A DNA stretch of 64,000 bases from Cepaea nemoralis (Eukaryota > Mollusca > Gastropoda > Stylommatophora > Helicidae): contig JACEFZ010021374.1 in the NCBI GenBank assembly GCA_014155875.1, positions 62,001-126,000 of the forward strand, given 5' to 3'. Numbering within the stretch: position 1 is the stretch's first letter; each line of letters opens with the position of its first letter. Made by a program: the position numbers and the translations under genes. Shown one piece after another: positions 12,371 to 23,965 of the stretch. The notes under the pieces are model-generated. The model worked only from the letters and a program-made list of their open reading frames with translations, was not told the DNA's origin and ran no database searches.

Positions 12371-13100
12371 GTTAACTACAACACTTTTTCTTCCTCTTCT
12401 TCGTTCACCCTCACACGTCAATATGAATACATGCAATGAAACAGTAGTCAGCTTAAGCTTGCCCCATACAGTGTGTCCTCAAATGGAGAGGGTGTAGGCC
12501 AAAATACCTGTCTCTGTTCTGTATATGTTGGACATTCCAACAACAAATCTTTAGCTATAATTTTACTAGTTCCACAGTTATATTTATCAGTATCTCCTGT
12601 CTTTAGTTTATTTAACAAGTGGTATTTAAGCCCATTGTGTCCTATTCGAAGTCTAAAGATTGTTATTGTTTTTCATCTAAATTGATTTGCATCATCGATC
12701 TTATTGTCTGGATGCTCTGATTCTCACTTGGTTCTATAACTGTTTTTTATAAACTACGCCACAATTTTCTACTCAATATGCATTGAAATATAATTAAAAT
12801 ACAATCGTCTGTAGTATCAATCGCATTTGGGGCTTTCTGCAACAACCAGGAAGAACTGATAGTTACTACAGACCAGAGATCGTAAACCACCATAAGTGCT
12901 AGCTGTCATTCAGAACGACATAAACCTGCTTAGATTTACACAGAGATACATGCATGTAAAATATTGACAGCCTTCTAGCGGAGTGGGAGAATACGACAGA
13001 CCAAAGGCAGATATGATAAAGTACGAGAATGACACAATGATTGATAAAGTATGTTTATCTTTGTGTGGTTTCCCTTTTTTTTTTTAAACATTGGAGTCAT
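12371..13100. other. No recognisable feature
   Basis: AT-rich sequence without a recognisable gene or repeat family. Open stretches here are short and unsupported. Confidence 0.4.
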
Positions 13101-13104
13101 GAAA

Positions 13105-13215
13105 AGATAGGTTGCACCATTTATTGCCTGGCATATTTCGCTGCAGTTTTATCTCGTATGAAGTGAAAAGACAAGTCATATTTTGGCTGAAACATAACAC
13201 ACATAGTCACTGATA
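13105..13215 (+). repeat. Dispersed repeat Rep-6
   Basis: The block TTTATTGCCTGGCATATTTC followed by GCTGCAG and a CGTATGAAGTGAA end recurs at about 59730-59870, 60370-60470 and 62600-62720, and in inverse orientation at 59990-60078. Class unknown; length about 110 bp. Confidence 0.65.
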
Positions 13216-13639
13216 CTGTTCAAATGTGAATCATGTGTTATCCGAACGGTAACTGCAGAGTCCGTATGAAGTTGTTTCTGCTGCATAACCTAGGTGTTAA
13301 ACATCCTCATTGTCGAAGCCTTGGTATATTTGAGTTGTACTTTCTCAAAATACTTAAAAGTATACAAACATAAATACAAATATAAAATTATAATACAACA
13401 AATATAATACTTTAAAAAATGGTTAATGAACTGATTTCTCAATAATGCACTCAAGGCCATACTTCAAGTCAATGTGTCTTGGCTTCAGCTCTTCTATATT
13501 TAACCCAACATCTTCCATCTGCTATCATCAGTGTGCCTATGTATCTGTACTTATTAACTAGCTTCAGATTTGCTGGGTGGGGTACTGGTGCATGATAAGG
13601 CAGACGTGGTTGGGGCCCCTTGAGACCGTGTGTATAGTT

Positions 13640-13745
13640 TAGAACGAACGAACGAAAGAACGAACGAACGAAAGAACTTTATTTTAAAAGTGTTAAAAAT
13701 TGGACATGCAGGCCTGTCTAACATACACAAGCTGTGGGTAACGGT
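13640..13745 (-). repeat. LINE 3' end with (GAAC)n tail
   Basis: Read on the minus strand this is a LINE 3' terminus: AGGCCTGCATGTCCAATTTT, then AAAATAAAGTT and a (GTTC/TTTC)n tail. The same terminus occurs at about 38865-38944 on the plus strand (GGGCCTGCGTGCCCAATTCT, AAAATAAAGTT, (GTTC)n). The AATAAA may serve as the element's polyadenylation signal. Confidence 0.75.
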
Positions 13746-14029
13746 GAAAGACGACCTACTTTAGTCTTTAGATAAGAGAGGTACTCCACTTCCACTGATT
13801 AACTAACTGCGTTGTATCCTTAGTGAACAGTAGTCTGGTGACACACATGCCAGTTGCAGTATGGTTCTAGGCTATTGTATAACGAGGCCCGGAGACTAGT
13901 TCCCTTCCACGTGGTATTTCTTTCCCAGAAATAAAAAAAAAAAGTCTGTTTCACAACTGACTCGGCCGGCCAGCATACTAACGAATTCGCTTCCGCAGCT
14001 ATTACCGTAGTCATGGTAACTAACATTGT

Positions 14030-14280
14030 CTTATGTCACTATTTCATTTGTCATTTCTGTATTTGTAATTCTGTCTTGTTACACGTCCATTTCATATTTA
14101 CCTGTCATTTCTGTATTTGTAATTCTGTCTTGTTACACGTCTATTTCATATCTACCTGCCATTTCTGTATTTGTAATTCTGTCTTGTTACACATTCATTT
14201 CATATCTACCTGCCATTTCTGTATTTGTAATTCTGTCTTGATACACGTCTATTTCATATTTACCTGTCATTTCTGTTTAT
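14030..14280. repeat. 54-bp minisatellite
   Basis: About 4.3 units of 54 bp carrying CATTTCTGTATTTGTAATTC and TGTCTTGTTACACG repeat in tandem, with degenerate units continuing to about 14420. Because 54 is a multiple of three, all units stay open in one frame; this is not evidence of coding. Confidence 0.9.
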
Positions 14281-14420
14281 GATTCTGTCTGGTGTCAGCA
14301 CTATTTCGCGTTTATGTGTCATATCTCAAATTTTTCTGTCTAGTTACATGATTATTCCAACCCTATTTGTTATTTCTGTATTTATAATTATGTCTTGTTT
14401 TACGATTATTTCACAGCTCA

Positions 14421-14975
14421 TCGTCACAATCAGATGCTGTCTCAACCTGAGAAATCCCCCACATCTCTCCACAGATCTCCGTCTTAGTCTTCAGGATCAA
14501 CTCTGCTGATGATATTCTTCCATGGAACCGTCTATACGACATCTTTTCTCACAATCTGCCTCTTCCTCTTCTCTCACCGATCTTTCTATTCATCCAATTC
14601 CGATCTTTCTATTCGTTCTGGAGATGTACTCCAGTGCTTCTCATCTCAGTAAACGACCACGAACATTGTCTCTTCTTTATAGTTGTATATCTATATTATG
14701 TTCTTCTGTCACTTTCCTCTCTCAGGTAATCGTTGTTAATTCTTCTGGCAGTCCCAAGTATTCACAGCAATCGTTTCAGGCACGTCTCTGCTGCTTTCAA
14801 GCTCTTCATAATTTGCTCATGATTAGCTGTCATACAACAAAACAGTTTATATGTAAGATTTCAGTGCTCTTTTTCTAACATTTAATGATAACGACTTATT
14901 GAATCAGATGCTTTCCGTGTTAAGCTTGACCTCTTATTTTCTGCTACGACTTTTCTATCCGTTGTTAAGATTACC
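14421..14975. other. No recognisable feature
   Basis: Pyrimidine-rich sequence with no supported gene. The open stretch at 14522-14878 has low-complexity Ser/Leu composition and no recognisable domain. Confidence 0.4.
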
Positions 14976-15372
<397 letters not shown>

Positions 15373-15435
15373 CTAGTCGACTTGTATTCTGGTCGTCAAT
15401 GTATATCCACTAAGAGACAAATACAACTGACGACT

Positions 15436-16010
15436 CCACACAATCATACATACACACAGAACGAGACCAGCATGAGAATGGATGTGGAAGCAGTAACAGC
15501 GGCATTCAGTTGGTTAGAAGAGACTACTGCAACACACGTTGTATTCGTTACGGATTCAAAGAGTATGCTTAGTAAAGGTGGAAAAAGGAAAAGTTTCCTG
15601 TGGAATGGCTATCGTCGCTTCAGAGGTCACAGATTGTTAGAATTGTATGGATATTTTGAGCTGGCCATGAGGGGGTGCGGAGGAATGGCTGATACGCTGG
15701 TAGGAAATGCACCTCTTGGTGGTAGATTGCCTATGGACAAGGGGAAAGTGGTCGTGCGTTTGTAGGACCAGATGGTGAAGGCGGGGGAACAGATTGAGAA
15801 CCCGTATGTGGAAAGAATGAAATTGCGGGGAATAGGTAGGGGTTCTGGAAGAATCTCAAAACTGAGAGGGAAGACCAGGAAAACTTTAAATCAGATAGCG
15901 GTGGGAACGATTAGCAGTATGACTCTTCGCTGGCTGTTGAACGAGGGAACGGAACACATATGGGAATGTCCTGACTGCAGTGATGTCGGTTCCTAACTCA
16001 ACACAACTCA
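15436..16010 (+). pseudogene. RNase H LINE, 3' end
   Basis: This is the end of a LINE ORF2 carrying RNase H. The segment [20 protein letters not shown] with VVFVTDSKSML (the second RNase H acidic motif, TDS) runs from about 15470. GMADTLVGNAPLGG stands where sister copies have [16 protein letters not shown]. After a stop near 15763 the text resumes as GEQIENPYVERMKLRGIG and ends WECPDCSDVGS, a CxxC pair. Copies of the same family lie on the minus strand at 41445-42945 and 58835-59590, and all end with GCAGTGATGTCGGTTC and an AACTCAA tail. The copy is 5' truncated and frameshifted. Confidence 0.8.
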
Positions 16011-16063
16011 ACTAGACAATTCACACAAGTAACCCAACTAATGACTGACTGTAAACAGGGGGA

Positions 16064-16380
16064 TCATATAGAGTCACACTGAGTACACACATAAAATAAA
16101 ACAAACACAACACAGATGGGAAAGCAGGAACCTGACATGGGCCAATGATGTCCTAGGACCAGCCCATTATCTTGGCCTGAGCGCATGGCGGAATAAGTGG
16201 CCAGTATTTCTATTCCACAACGCGCGGTGGACCTAGGAATCGAACCCTCGTCCGGCCTGGCCCATGCAATTGTCAGCACAACCCATTGAACCTACACCAG
16301 GGCGCCAGCTACACGCCATGCACCGCAAGAATACCTGTTCTCCCGTCTCCGGTATCTCTGCAACTAAGTGAGCTAAACTT
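16064..16380. other. tRNA-like motif, otherwise unannotated
   Basis: A GAATCGAACCCTCG motif near 16226 is the complement of a B-box and may be another tRNA-derived repeat, but I found no second copy in the window. Nothing else is recognised. Confidence 0.3.
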
Positions 16381-16382
16381 TC

Positions 16383-16810
16383 GATGTGAGCTGTAATTTT
16401 TATGTGAGTTATAATTTCCATGTGAGCTTTCTACGTGAGCTATAATTTCCATGTGATCTATAATTTCTATGTCAGCTATAATGCCCATGTGAACTATAAT
16501 TTCTTTGTGAGCTATAATTTTTATGTGAGCTAAAATGTCCATGTGAGCTATAATGTTTATGTGAGCTACAATTTCTATGTGAGCTATAATTTCTATGCGA
16601 GTTATAATTTAAATGTGAGCTATAATGTCTGTATGGACTGTGTCTATATGAACTACAATTTCTTTGCGAGGTATAATTTCTATGTGAACTATAATGTCAA
16701 TGTGAGTTATAATTTCTATATGAGCTATAATTTTTATGCAATTTATAATTTCAATGTGTGCTATAATTTACATATGAGCTATAATTTATATGTCATAATA
16801 ATTTCTATAT
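16383..16810. repeat. 18-bp AT-rich minisatellite, left part
   Basis: Units of TGAGCTATAATTTCTATG repeat with drift. The same array resumes at 17228-17335 after an inserted LINE fragment. Confidence 0.9.
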
Positions 16811-17227
16811 GAGATTTTGTATGGATGTGAAGCTTGGACAATGAGCAGTCGGGCTGGCTGAGAGATATCCGATGGCTGTGGAAATATGGTTTCTGAGGAG
16901 AGTGCAGGGCGTGCCATGGACGGACAGAGAAACCAATGACCGAGTACTATAGGAAACAAAAAATCGTAAATTGATTAGAGAAATTAGTCGTAGAAAGTCA
17001 CAATTTTTTGGGCATTTTATGAGAAGAAATGAATTGGAGAACTTGGTGACAATTGGCAAGATCGAGGGGAACAGACCAAGGGGAAGACTGAGAGGTAAAA
17101 ACCTGGACGGCTTGGCCACATGGCATGGATGAGACAGGAACACTGAACTGATCCATGACTCTGGTTATCGAGTGAAATGGCGAGTCATTACAGCCCACGC
17201 TTTCCGGCATGGCACATGATGGATGGA
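16811..17227 (+). pseudogene. RTE-type LINE 3' fragment inserted in minisatellite
   Basis: A 5'-truncated RTE C-terminus reads, with stops, from LAERYPMAVEIWFLRR near 16855 through REISRRKSQFFGHFMRR near 16980 to [11 protein letters not shown] near 17135. It ends GGCATGGCACATGATGGATG with a (GGAT)n tail. Both sides are units of the 18-bp minisatellite, so the copy landed inside a pre-existing array. Confidence 0.85.
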
Positions 17228-17335
17228 TGGATGAGCTATAATGTCCCTGTGAGCTACAATTTCTATGTCAGCTATAATTTCTATGTCAGCTATAATTTAT
17301 ATGCGAGTTATCATTTATATGTGAGCTACAACTAA
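17228..17335. repeat. 18-bp AT-rich minisatellite, right part
   Basis: Continuation of the array at 16383-16810 (GAGCTATAATGTCCCTGTGA and later units). Confidence 0.88.
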
Positions 17336-17507
17336 GATATAAATCATCCATTCCTTTCAACAGCATAGCAAGCCAAACACTCCCCAGTACTCACCACTCC
17401 CCCCCCCCCCTAAATGTCCTGTCAGATTACATTTCGACCTTGCCTGCCACAACAGTTGTCTCATTTCTTATGGCGTCCGTAACGTCTGCAATATTACCCT
17501 ACCAAAA

Positions 17508-18080
17508 TACGAGGGCGAGTCAATAATTAAGTCATACAGTTCTGTGGGATGGCAGGTAAATGTAGTTGGTGTTTTCTACAGGGGTCATTAGGTGATAGCC
17601 ACATCGAACGTTATATTCCCGTTCGTCAGGAGGCGATAGGTGTCTCATACGCATGAGCGGCGCATAAACAAAATGGCGACTGTATTTACGGAGTGTACAA
17701 CCAAAACGCAACGTGCTGTTGTGCGTTTTTTGTGGGCAAAAGGACTGCCTGCAGAGGACATTCATAAGGAAATGCTCCCTGTTTATGCTGACTACCAGCC
17801 CGAATAAAAGCGTGCTTCAATGCAATGGAAATATCCTTCTTCACATTTTGTCCAACAATTCAAGGTTACGCCATCAGCAGGGGAAATTATGCGGACATTG
17901 TTCTGGGATTGTCAAGGAGAGCTTTCAACAAATTTCAGGAAGAAACATGACAATGTGAATTCTGAATCGTACTGTGAAGTTCTATCGATGCTTCATGATG
18001 CAATTCGAAGAAAACATCCAAGACTGCTGACTAGAGGAGTGTTGCTTCTTCATGACAATGCCAGACCACATACGGCTCGA
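17508..18080 (+). pseudogene. Mariner transposase, left half, internally deleted
   Basis: The left end TACGAGGGCGAGTCAATAAT follows a TA and looks like a mariner terminal repeat. An ATG at 17673 opens an N-terminal helix-turn-helix-like segment (QRAVVRFLWAKGLPAEDIHK) that stops at about 17805. The text then jumps to the middle of the catalytic domain: FKVTPSAGEIMRTLFWDCQG near 17860-17915 and the mariner signature LLHDNARPHTA near 18050, whose Asp is the second catalytic residue. About 120 codons, including the first catalytic Asp, are missing. The gene is then split at 18081 by a piggyBac element and resumes at 20720. Confidence 0.85.
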
Positions 18081-18334
18081 CTGATTGCCTGCCAGATGCC
18101 ACTTGATAGACCCGGTAACCCAAATTTGACACCCAGGTGCCACTTTATAGTCACTCTTATGTATAGTGGTTTAATTTATCCGTTTTTCCTTTCCAGTCCA
18201 CAAGTTTTAGTGTCTCACTTAGTTAAACTCTAAAGCGAAAGATTTCGCTTCCGGCATTGTGATACAAAGCCTTGGAATCCATTTTCTGTGTTAGAAAGGA
18301 CTTTTTCAAAGTTTTGTTTTGAATTTTCTTACAA

Positions 18335-19606
18335 ATGGCAACGCCTCCTTCTAGTTTGCGGCCTCGTAGACTCACATCAGACCAAGCAAGATTATTATTT
18401 GAAAGGGTTTTAGACGATAGTGATTCCGATTTGAATGAAGATTCTGATAGTTGTAGTTCTTATAGTGAATCTAAAGTTTTAGCACGTGGTGATAGGGAAA
18501 CCTACGACAGTGGAAGTTTGTCATCAGCTGAGGGGTCTGACAATGAATATCAGCAAGTCAGAATTACTACTAAGCGCAAACAAATGCAAACAGTACAAAC
18601 AAAGAATAAATCTGGAGGTAAAAACTCTTTAATTTTACCAGACACTTTAGAGCCTGAAGCACCTCTACCATCTTCTTCAACAGCATCGACATGGCATGAT
18701 GTGTCAGAAGGGAAAACAAAACCTAAGTTTGAGATTCGTCCTCGGAGGATTCACGTCAATCCTGAACTTTATAAACTTCAAACACCAATGGATTTTCTCA
18801 ATGTGTTTTTTGACGATCACATAGTAGACTGTATAATTACAAATGTAAATGAGTATGCAGAAAAGATATTGAAACAGAACACTCCTAAGAGAAAACATTC
18901 TCGTCTGCAATCCTGGACCCCACTCACGAAGCACGAATGGTTGAAGTTTACGTCTGTCATTATTTCTATGGGACTTGATCGAAGACCATGGATCAAGGAC
19001 TACTGGAGTACTGCTTCACATTTCTATACTCCTTGGTATGCCACAATGTTTTCCAGAAATAGATTTGAATCTATTTATCACACCATGCTTCACGTATGTG
19101 AACCAGACGCAGCGGGTGCAACTAAAATTGAACCTCTTGTTGACATGATTCTGAAGAAATTCCAGGCAGCATATTACCCATTTGAAAATGTGTCCATTGA
19201 TGAAATGGTTATTGGGTGGCAGGGCAGATTTCAGCACAAACAATACAATGCAACAAAGCCTCACAAGTACCACATCAAAACATTTGGCCTTTGTGATTCT
19301 GCGACTGGCTATGTGATGAATTTAAAAATTTATTATGGAAGAAACACCGCGTACAATCCGGAGTTAGATCCCACATCTGCTCATGCAGTGAAAGTGTTTG
19401 CCACACTACTGAATGTTCTCGGACCTGGTCATCACATCTTTGCTGACAGATTCTACACTTCGAAAGCTCTGATTGACTATCTGCATTCCAACAATTTCAA
19501 TTATACAGGCACACTGAATGTCAACAGAGTAGGCTTTCCTCCAGAGTTGCTTCAGTTGCGACATGCTTCAGAATCTGCAACAAACTTATTTTTGGATATT
19601 TGTTAG
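18335..19606 (+). pseudogene. PiggyBac transposase, C-terminally truncated
   Basis: The 423-residue open frame starts MATPPSSLRP. Residues 1-130 are acidic and low complexity, as in piggyBac N-termini. From about residue 140 the DDE-type core begins (PMDFLNVFFDDHIVDCI near 151-166). The first catalytic Asp is in VSIDEMVIGWQGR (Asp289) and the second in HHIFADRFYTS (Asp371); their spacing fits the family. The frame stops about 50 residues later, before the third catalytic Asp and the cysteine-rich C-terminal domain, so it cannot be a complete transposase. Family members usually run to about 550-650 residues. Downstream sequence to the right terminal repeat is repetitive and non-coding. Confidence 0.88.
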
Positions 19607-19634
19607 GAATAATTCTGTTCCTAACGTTGGACAA

Positions 19635-20690
19635 GTGGTGTTTGTGTAATAATTCAGTAAATTAAACAGGATTAGCTGCAGAGGAGTACACTAAACCCCT
19701 TGGTGAGTGCAATTTTTTAATAATTTTTATCTATTTATACTATTATTTTTATTATATTTCTAAACTACAGCAATAGAAACAACACTAACATGTTCCTTAT
19801 GCAATCCCCTTTACTTTCATATATAATACAATATATCTGCTACAATTTTAACCATTTTCATAACATTATTGTGACAGACCCCAACTTGAAGGTTTCGGGC
19901 ATTATTTTTTTGTCATTTTTTGTGAAAAAGACATGGTTCAGAATATGCACCAAAACTTACTTTTGGTGGATTTTAATGAGCAATAATGTTTATATCCTTG
20001 AAGAAAAGTGGTGTTTGTTTGATTATTCAGTAAATTAAACATGATTAGCAGTATAGGAATTTAGAAAAGACCTTATAAGTGCAATGTTTACATTATTTTT
20101 ACCTCTTTTTGTCAAATTATTTGACAAATTTTATTATTATTTTTATTATATTTCTAAACTAAAGCAATAGAATCCATACACTAACATTTCCTTATGCAAT
20201 CCCCTTTACTTTCATATATAATACAATATATCTGCTACAATTTTAACCATTTTCATAACATTATTGTGACAGACCCCAACTTGAAGGTTTCGGCCATTAT
20301 TTGTTGTCATTTTTTGTGAAAAAGACATGGTTCAGAATATGCACCAAAACTTACTTTTACTGTTTATATCCTTGAAGACAAGTGGTGTTTGTTTGATTAT
20401 TCAGTAAATTAAACATGATTACCAGTATAGGAGTGTAGAAAAGACCTTATAAGTGCAATTTTTAAAATAATTTTTACCTCTTTAATTTCAGTTGTTATTA
20501 TTAAACCTGTCATTATTGTCCTAATATTTGTAACCTATCAATTTATTATTAATACTGTCATGTTCCTTGTGCAATCCTGTTTAATTTGATATGTAATACA
20601 ATAGATCTGCTACAATTTTAATCATTTTAAAAGCATTATTGTGAGATATCCCTACTTCAAATTTTCTGCCTTGAATTTCTGTTTGGGTAT
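19635..20690. repeat. Three tandem ~374-bp units inside piggyBac element
   Basis: Unit starts GTGGTGTTTGTTTGATTATT at 20008 and 20382 and, slightly changed, at 19635. The first two units (373 and 374 bp) share long identical blocks such as TGCAATCCCCTTTACTTTCA; the third is more diverged, especially in its second half. They lie between the truncated transposase and the right terminal repeat. Confidence 0.9.
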
Positions 20691-20719
20691 GACCACTTTT
20701 TTACTTGGCAGGCAATCAG

Positions 20720-21030
20720 TTAACTCAGGAGAAAATTAACCAACTAAGGTGGGAAGTTCAGGAACATCCACCTTACAATCCCGACTTAGCCGCTAACGAT
20801 TTAAATATTTTTGATCCACTGAAAACTCACCTTGGTTGGAGACATTTCGCTAATGACGCCGAAGTTGAACGTGAAGTGAAAACGTGGTTTAGAAAACAGA
20901 GCACGCAGTTCTATGCAGCCGGTTTGGGAGGCCTGATAAAATGATGGGATAAGTGCATCAATGTTGATGGAAATTATGTTGAGAAATAAAGGGACAATGT
21001 ATGTATAGAAATTAACTCGTTTCAAGTTAT
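20720..21030 (+). pseudogene. Mariner transposase, right half
   Basis: The frame resumes as QLTQEKINQLRWEVQEHPPY with the HPPYNPDLAANDLNIFDPLK block, whose Asp pair includes the third catalytic residue (usually PDLAPSD; here PDLAAND). It continues to DKCINVDGNYVEK and a stop at about 20989, with one internal TGA near 20942. A degenerate right end (AATTAACTCGTTTC near 21010) resembles the complement of the left terminal repeat. Confidence 0.85.
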
Positions 21031-21131
21031 TATATTTAGTTATTTTTCTACAGCCATTTGTGACTTATTTATTGACTTCACCCGTAGATCAAACAGTAAT
21101 TTAAATTTGTTACAATGTTGCACCTTAATAA

Positions 21132-21330
21132 GTCAGTCAGTCAGTCAGTCAGTCAGTCAGTTAGTTAGGTAGCTAGTTAGTTAGTTAGTTGATTGGTTGG
21201 TTGGTTGGTTGGTAGGTTGGTTAGTCGCGGTTCAAACTTCACGGTAATGCTAATTGGTAAGGCCACAATGCTCCATTAATGTGCCAGTGAATATCACACA
21301 AAATGTTCCTCACTGACCCATGTGAAAACA
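21132..21330 (+). repeat. Rep-7: tetranucleotide tract plus conserved flank
   Basis: A (CAGT/TTAG/GGTT)n tract at 21132-21222 runs into CGCGGTTCAAACTTCACGG and a segment with GTGCCAGTGAATATCACA. The same flank follows a (TTAG)n tract at 50472-50605, and its complement precedes a (CTAA)n tract at 27890-28015. The tetranucleotide is therefore part of a dispersed repeat. Confidence 0.7.
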
Positions 21331-21494
21331 TCGCATTTGCTCGATTTACGGGACTTTCTAGCTGACGCTTCTCTCGTATAATTAATTACTTGTGTACTGT
21401 AAAGTGCTTTGTTGTGTCCTTAATTGTTACTGCAATCCACGTATTCTTTCTTCTGTCTGTATTTACACAGTCATAATTTACTGTTAAGTTATTT
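21331..21494. other. No recognisable feature
   Basis: Short AT-rich gap between Rep-7 and a SINE. Confidence 0.35.
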
Positions 21495-21735
21495 GCATAT
21501 CCTTTACAGGACGTTTGCAGTCAACAGCAGCATTTTTTGCTGTTGTTGATGTCTTGGCAAGTTTTACGTTCAGTAGCTTGCCATTGCTTTCTGAACGACC
21601 AGCACCCGTACTATTTCGTAAAAAACCAGAGCAACGTGGTCTGCTTCTAAATCGCGTGCAGCTGTGTGTCGAACGCGAGTATGTGGAACCACGAACAGTG
21701 TTCGTGACGTCTTCGCCACGGAGTCTGGCTAATTT
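21495..21735 (-). repeat. SINE-4 copy
   Basis: On the minus strand the body includes TTCAGAAAGCAATGGCAAGC and ACGTAAAACTTGCCAAGACA, matching 23060-23292. The tRNA-like head (GAAGACGTCACGAAC region near 21700) is degenerate. Confidence 0.7.
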
Positions 21736-21759
21736 GCTGCATTTTCCATCAGCTGGTCC

Positions 21760-21985
21760 AATGCCAAAGGATAATTATCGCTACATGTGACCTCCCATTT
21801 GAACAGAAGGACAATATATCGCCATACTGACAAAATGGGGGAGGGTAGCATAGTGCTATTTGCTTTTTTTCGTGGTATCTTCCGCAATTTGAAAGCTCAG
21901 TTAACATTACAATAATTGTTCATTTGACAGTGTGCCATATTTAGTGCAAACCTACTTTTTTATTTGGAACTTAATAAGTTAAGTA
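21760..21985 (+). repeat. Rep-5 copy
   Basis: Shares CTCCCATTTGAACAGAAGGA, TATATCGCCATACT and CGTGGTATCTTCCGCAATTT with the copy at 15145-15372. Confidence 0.75.
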
Positions 21986-22149
21986 TCTAACGTAATGTGG
22001 GACTGCTACAGGCTTGTTAGGCATCTTCATTTCTATCGCAATATCACTTTCTGGTTTTATCTTTGTCTTTGGTACAACCATTATTTATGTTTTCTTGATA
22101 TTTAATGTCCAAATGTTGTAGATCTATTGCATAATCCGCCATCATGTAT

Positions 22150-23045
22150 GTATCATCTGGACCATCATCATCATGTGCCGACACGCGTTTAAAAAAAGTA
22201 TGCCCTGTAGCCAAGTCATCTAGATATTTACTTCTCTGCCTTCCTCTTGTTCTTTTCCCCGCAATCTTGCCTGTTCTCTAGTTTATTTCTTTTGCCTCAT
22301 AACTGGCCCAAATAAATCTTAACTGTACGGAATTCCTCTAATCAGTTTACGGTTTTTATTTGTTTCTTGTAGAATGTCTTCATTGGTTTTTCTGTCTGTC
22401 CATGGTATTTTTTGATGTTCCTCAGAAATCATATTTTCATCGCTGTTAGATGTTTTTCAGCTTGTCTGCTAATTTTCTAAGGTTTCACATCCATACAAAA
22501 GTACAAATTCCATGTAGCACCTCAACACTCCTTTTCTCATTGCAATTGACATCATTTTATTGGTCTGTATGTTTTTCATCTTGCAAAAGGCTACCTTCGC
22601 CATGGCGATTCTTGTTCTAATCTCTTCAAGGCATCTCCCATCAGATGTTATTACTGTTCCGAGATAATTGTACCGATTCACTTGTTGAAGAATATTCCCA
22701 TTTACCCTTATATAACATGGTGGTATTTCTTTCTACTTTGAGACGACCATAACCTCTGTCATCTAGATAACTTGATTGTTTACATCAAGCATCCACAGCC
22801 TCTCTTTGATGTCTCTCATTATTACTTCGCTATAGACAGAGAAGAGATCCGGCTAAAAACACATCTTTTTCTTATTCCTCGCTGTATCTTTTCATAATTT
22901 CCACCCCTCTTAATTTTCAATTCATTGCTGCTATTTGTTCCAGTAAAAATTCTTCCTTAATATTAGTTATTTCCCATTAGTTTCAATGACTTCCGATATG
23001 TTGATCAGTTCATCGTGTTTCACTTTATCAAATGCCTATATAATC
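22150..23045 (-). pseudogene. RTE-type LINE remnant
   Basis: Minus-strand pieces read from palm to C-terminus: KAFDKVKHDELIN near 23020-22990, PDLFSVYSEVIMRDIKE near 22840, YLGTVITSDGRCLEEIRTRI near 22650 and VLLYGCET near 22480. The rest, down to the CATCATCATCATGTGCC end near 22165, matches other RTE 3' ends in the window. The YADD box is missing and several stops occur. Confidence 0.8.
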
Positions 23046-23059
23046 TTTTTTTTCCCCGC

Positions 23060-23292
23060 ATATCCTTTACAGAACATTGCAGTCAACACCATCATTTTCC
23101 AGCTGCTGTTGATGTCTTGGCAAGTTTTACGTTCAGTAGTTTGCCATTGCTTTCTGAACGACCGGCTCACATACCTCCGTAAGTAACCAGCGCAACGCGA
23201 TCCGCTGCCGAATCTCGCCCAGCTTTGTTTCATACGTGAGTATACGGGATAACGAACAAGGTCCTTAACCCCTTCGCCCTCGAGACATTTGT
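23060..23292 (-). repeat. SINE-4 copy, full length
   Basis: On the minus strand an A-box-like GGGCGAAGGGGTTAAGG (near 23265-23282) starts a tRNA-like head, followed by a body and the central domain TTCAGAAAGCAATGGCAAAC with CTTGCCAAGACATCAACAGC. Copies lie at 21495-21735, 25580-25735 and 39742-39925. It abuts the RTE remnant. Confidence 0.75.
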
Positions 23293-23337
23293 AGATATAA
23301 TCTACAAAAATAGACATGTTTTTCTGTGCTTCTATTG

Positions 23338-23448
<111 letters not shown>

Positions 23449-23574
23449 GCGACAGAACGAGTCAGCGCCACAAGGTATGGATGTGACTCTACAGCTTTGA
23501 ATAGACTGCAAAAAAAAAAAAAAAAATCAAGCCAAATAGAGTGAACCTAAACAAGAATACCATGATGGAAGCCA

Positions 23575-23760
23575 AAGAAGAATAGTCAACCAACACAGAA
23601 CTCATGTCGTCAGTTGCTACACGCTGGGGTAGATGCTGAACACACAATCGGGACAATTTTGGACTAATAACTCGATGTAAAATTAGTATGATCTGCTGAC
23701 CAACCAACCAACCAACCAACCAACCAACCAACCAACCAACCAACCAACCAACAGACAGAT
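23575..23760 (+). repeat. Rep-8 copy with (CCAA)n tail
   Basis: CAGAACTCATGTCGTCAGTT and the following ~110 bp match 12203-12370; the end is a pure (CCAA)n tract at 23697-23752 then (CGAT)n. Confidence 0.65.
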
Positions 23761-23875
23761 CGATCGATCGACCAAGTAACTAACTTCTTTATTGGTGTAT
23801 TAGTGTTCGTAATATGTTTATTTTACTTCTTTTGCTCGCTTTTAACTGAAGCGTACTTCATACATCTGATACTAC

Positions 23876-23965
23876 CTCAAGTGAACTGGACTGAATTTTG
23901 GGTGTGAATTAGCTTTCCCTATTACCATTAGGCAACCCTACTTTTACTTCAGAGGTACTTGTAAT
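23876..23965 (-). repeat. SINE-3 fragment
   Basis: The complement of the SINE-3 body (CTTTCCCTATTACCATT and TTCAGAGGTACTTGTAATTT) is visible; only about 90 bp remain. Confidence 0.55.

Larger units (their letters stand above)
18081..20719 (+). mobile_element. PiggyBac-type DNA transposon inserted in mariner
   Basis: The element is bounded by a perfect 14-bp inverted repeat: CTGATTGCCTGCCA at 18081-18094 and its complement at 20706-20719. It is flanked on the right by TTAA (20720-20723), the piggyBac target, and on the left by TCGA (18077-18080), which could be a mutated TTAA. The host sequence on both sides is mariner transposase. Inside are a truncated transposase gene (18335-19606) and three direct repeats of about 374 bp (19635-20690). 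Confidence 0.85.

Noticed and set aside
14030..14280. Open frames over the 54-bp array as a repeat protein
   Set aside because: Same reason: period is a multiple of three and there is no other coding sign.
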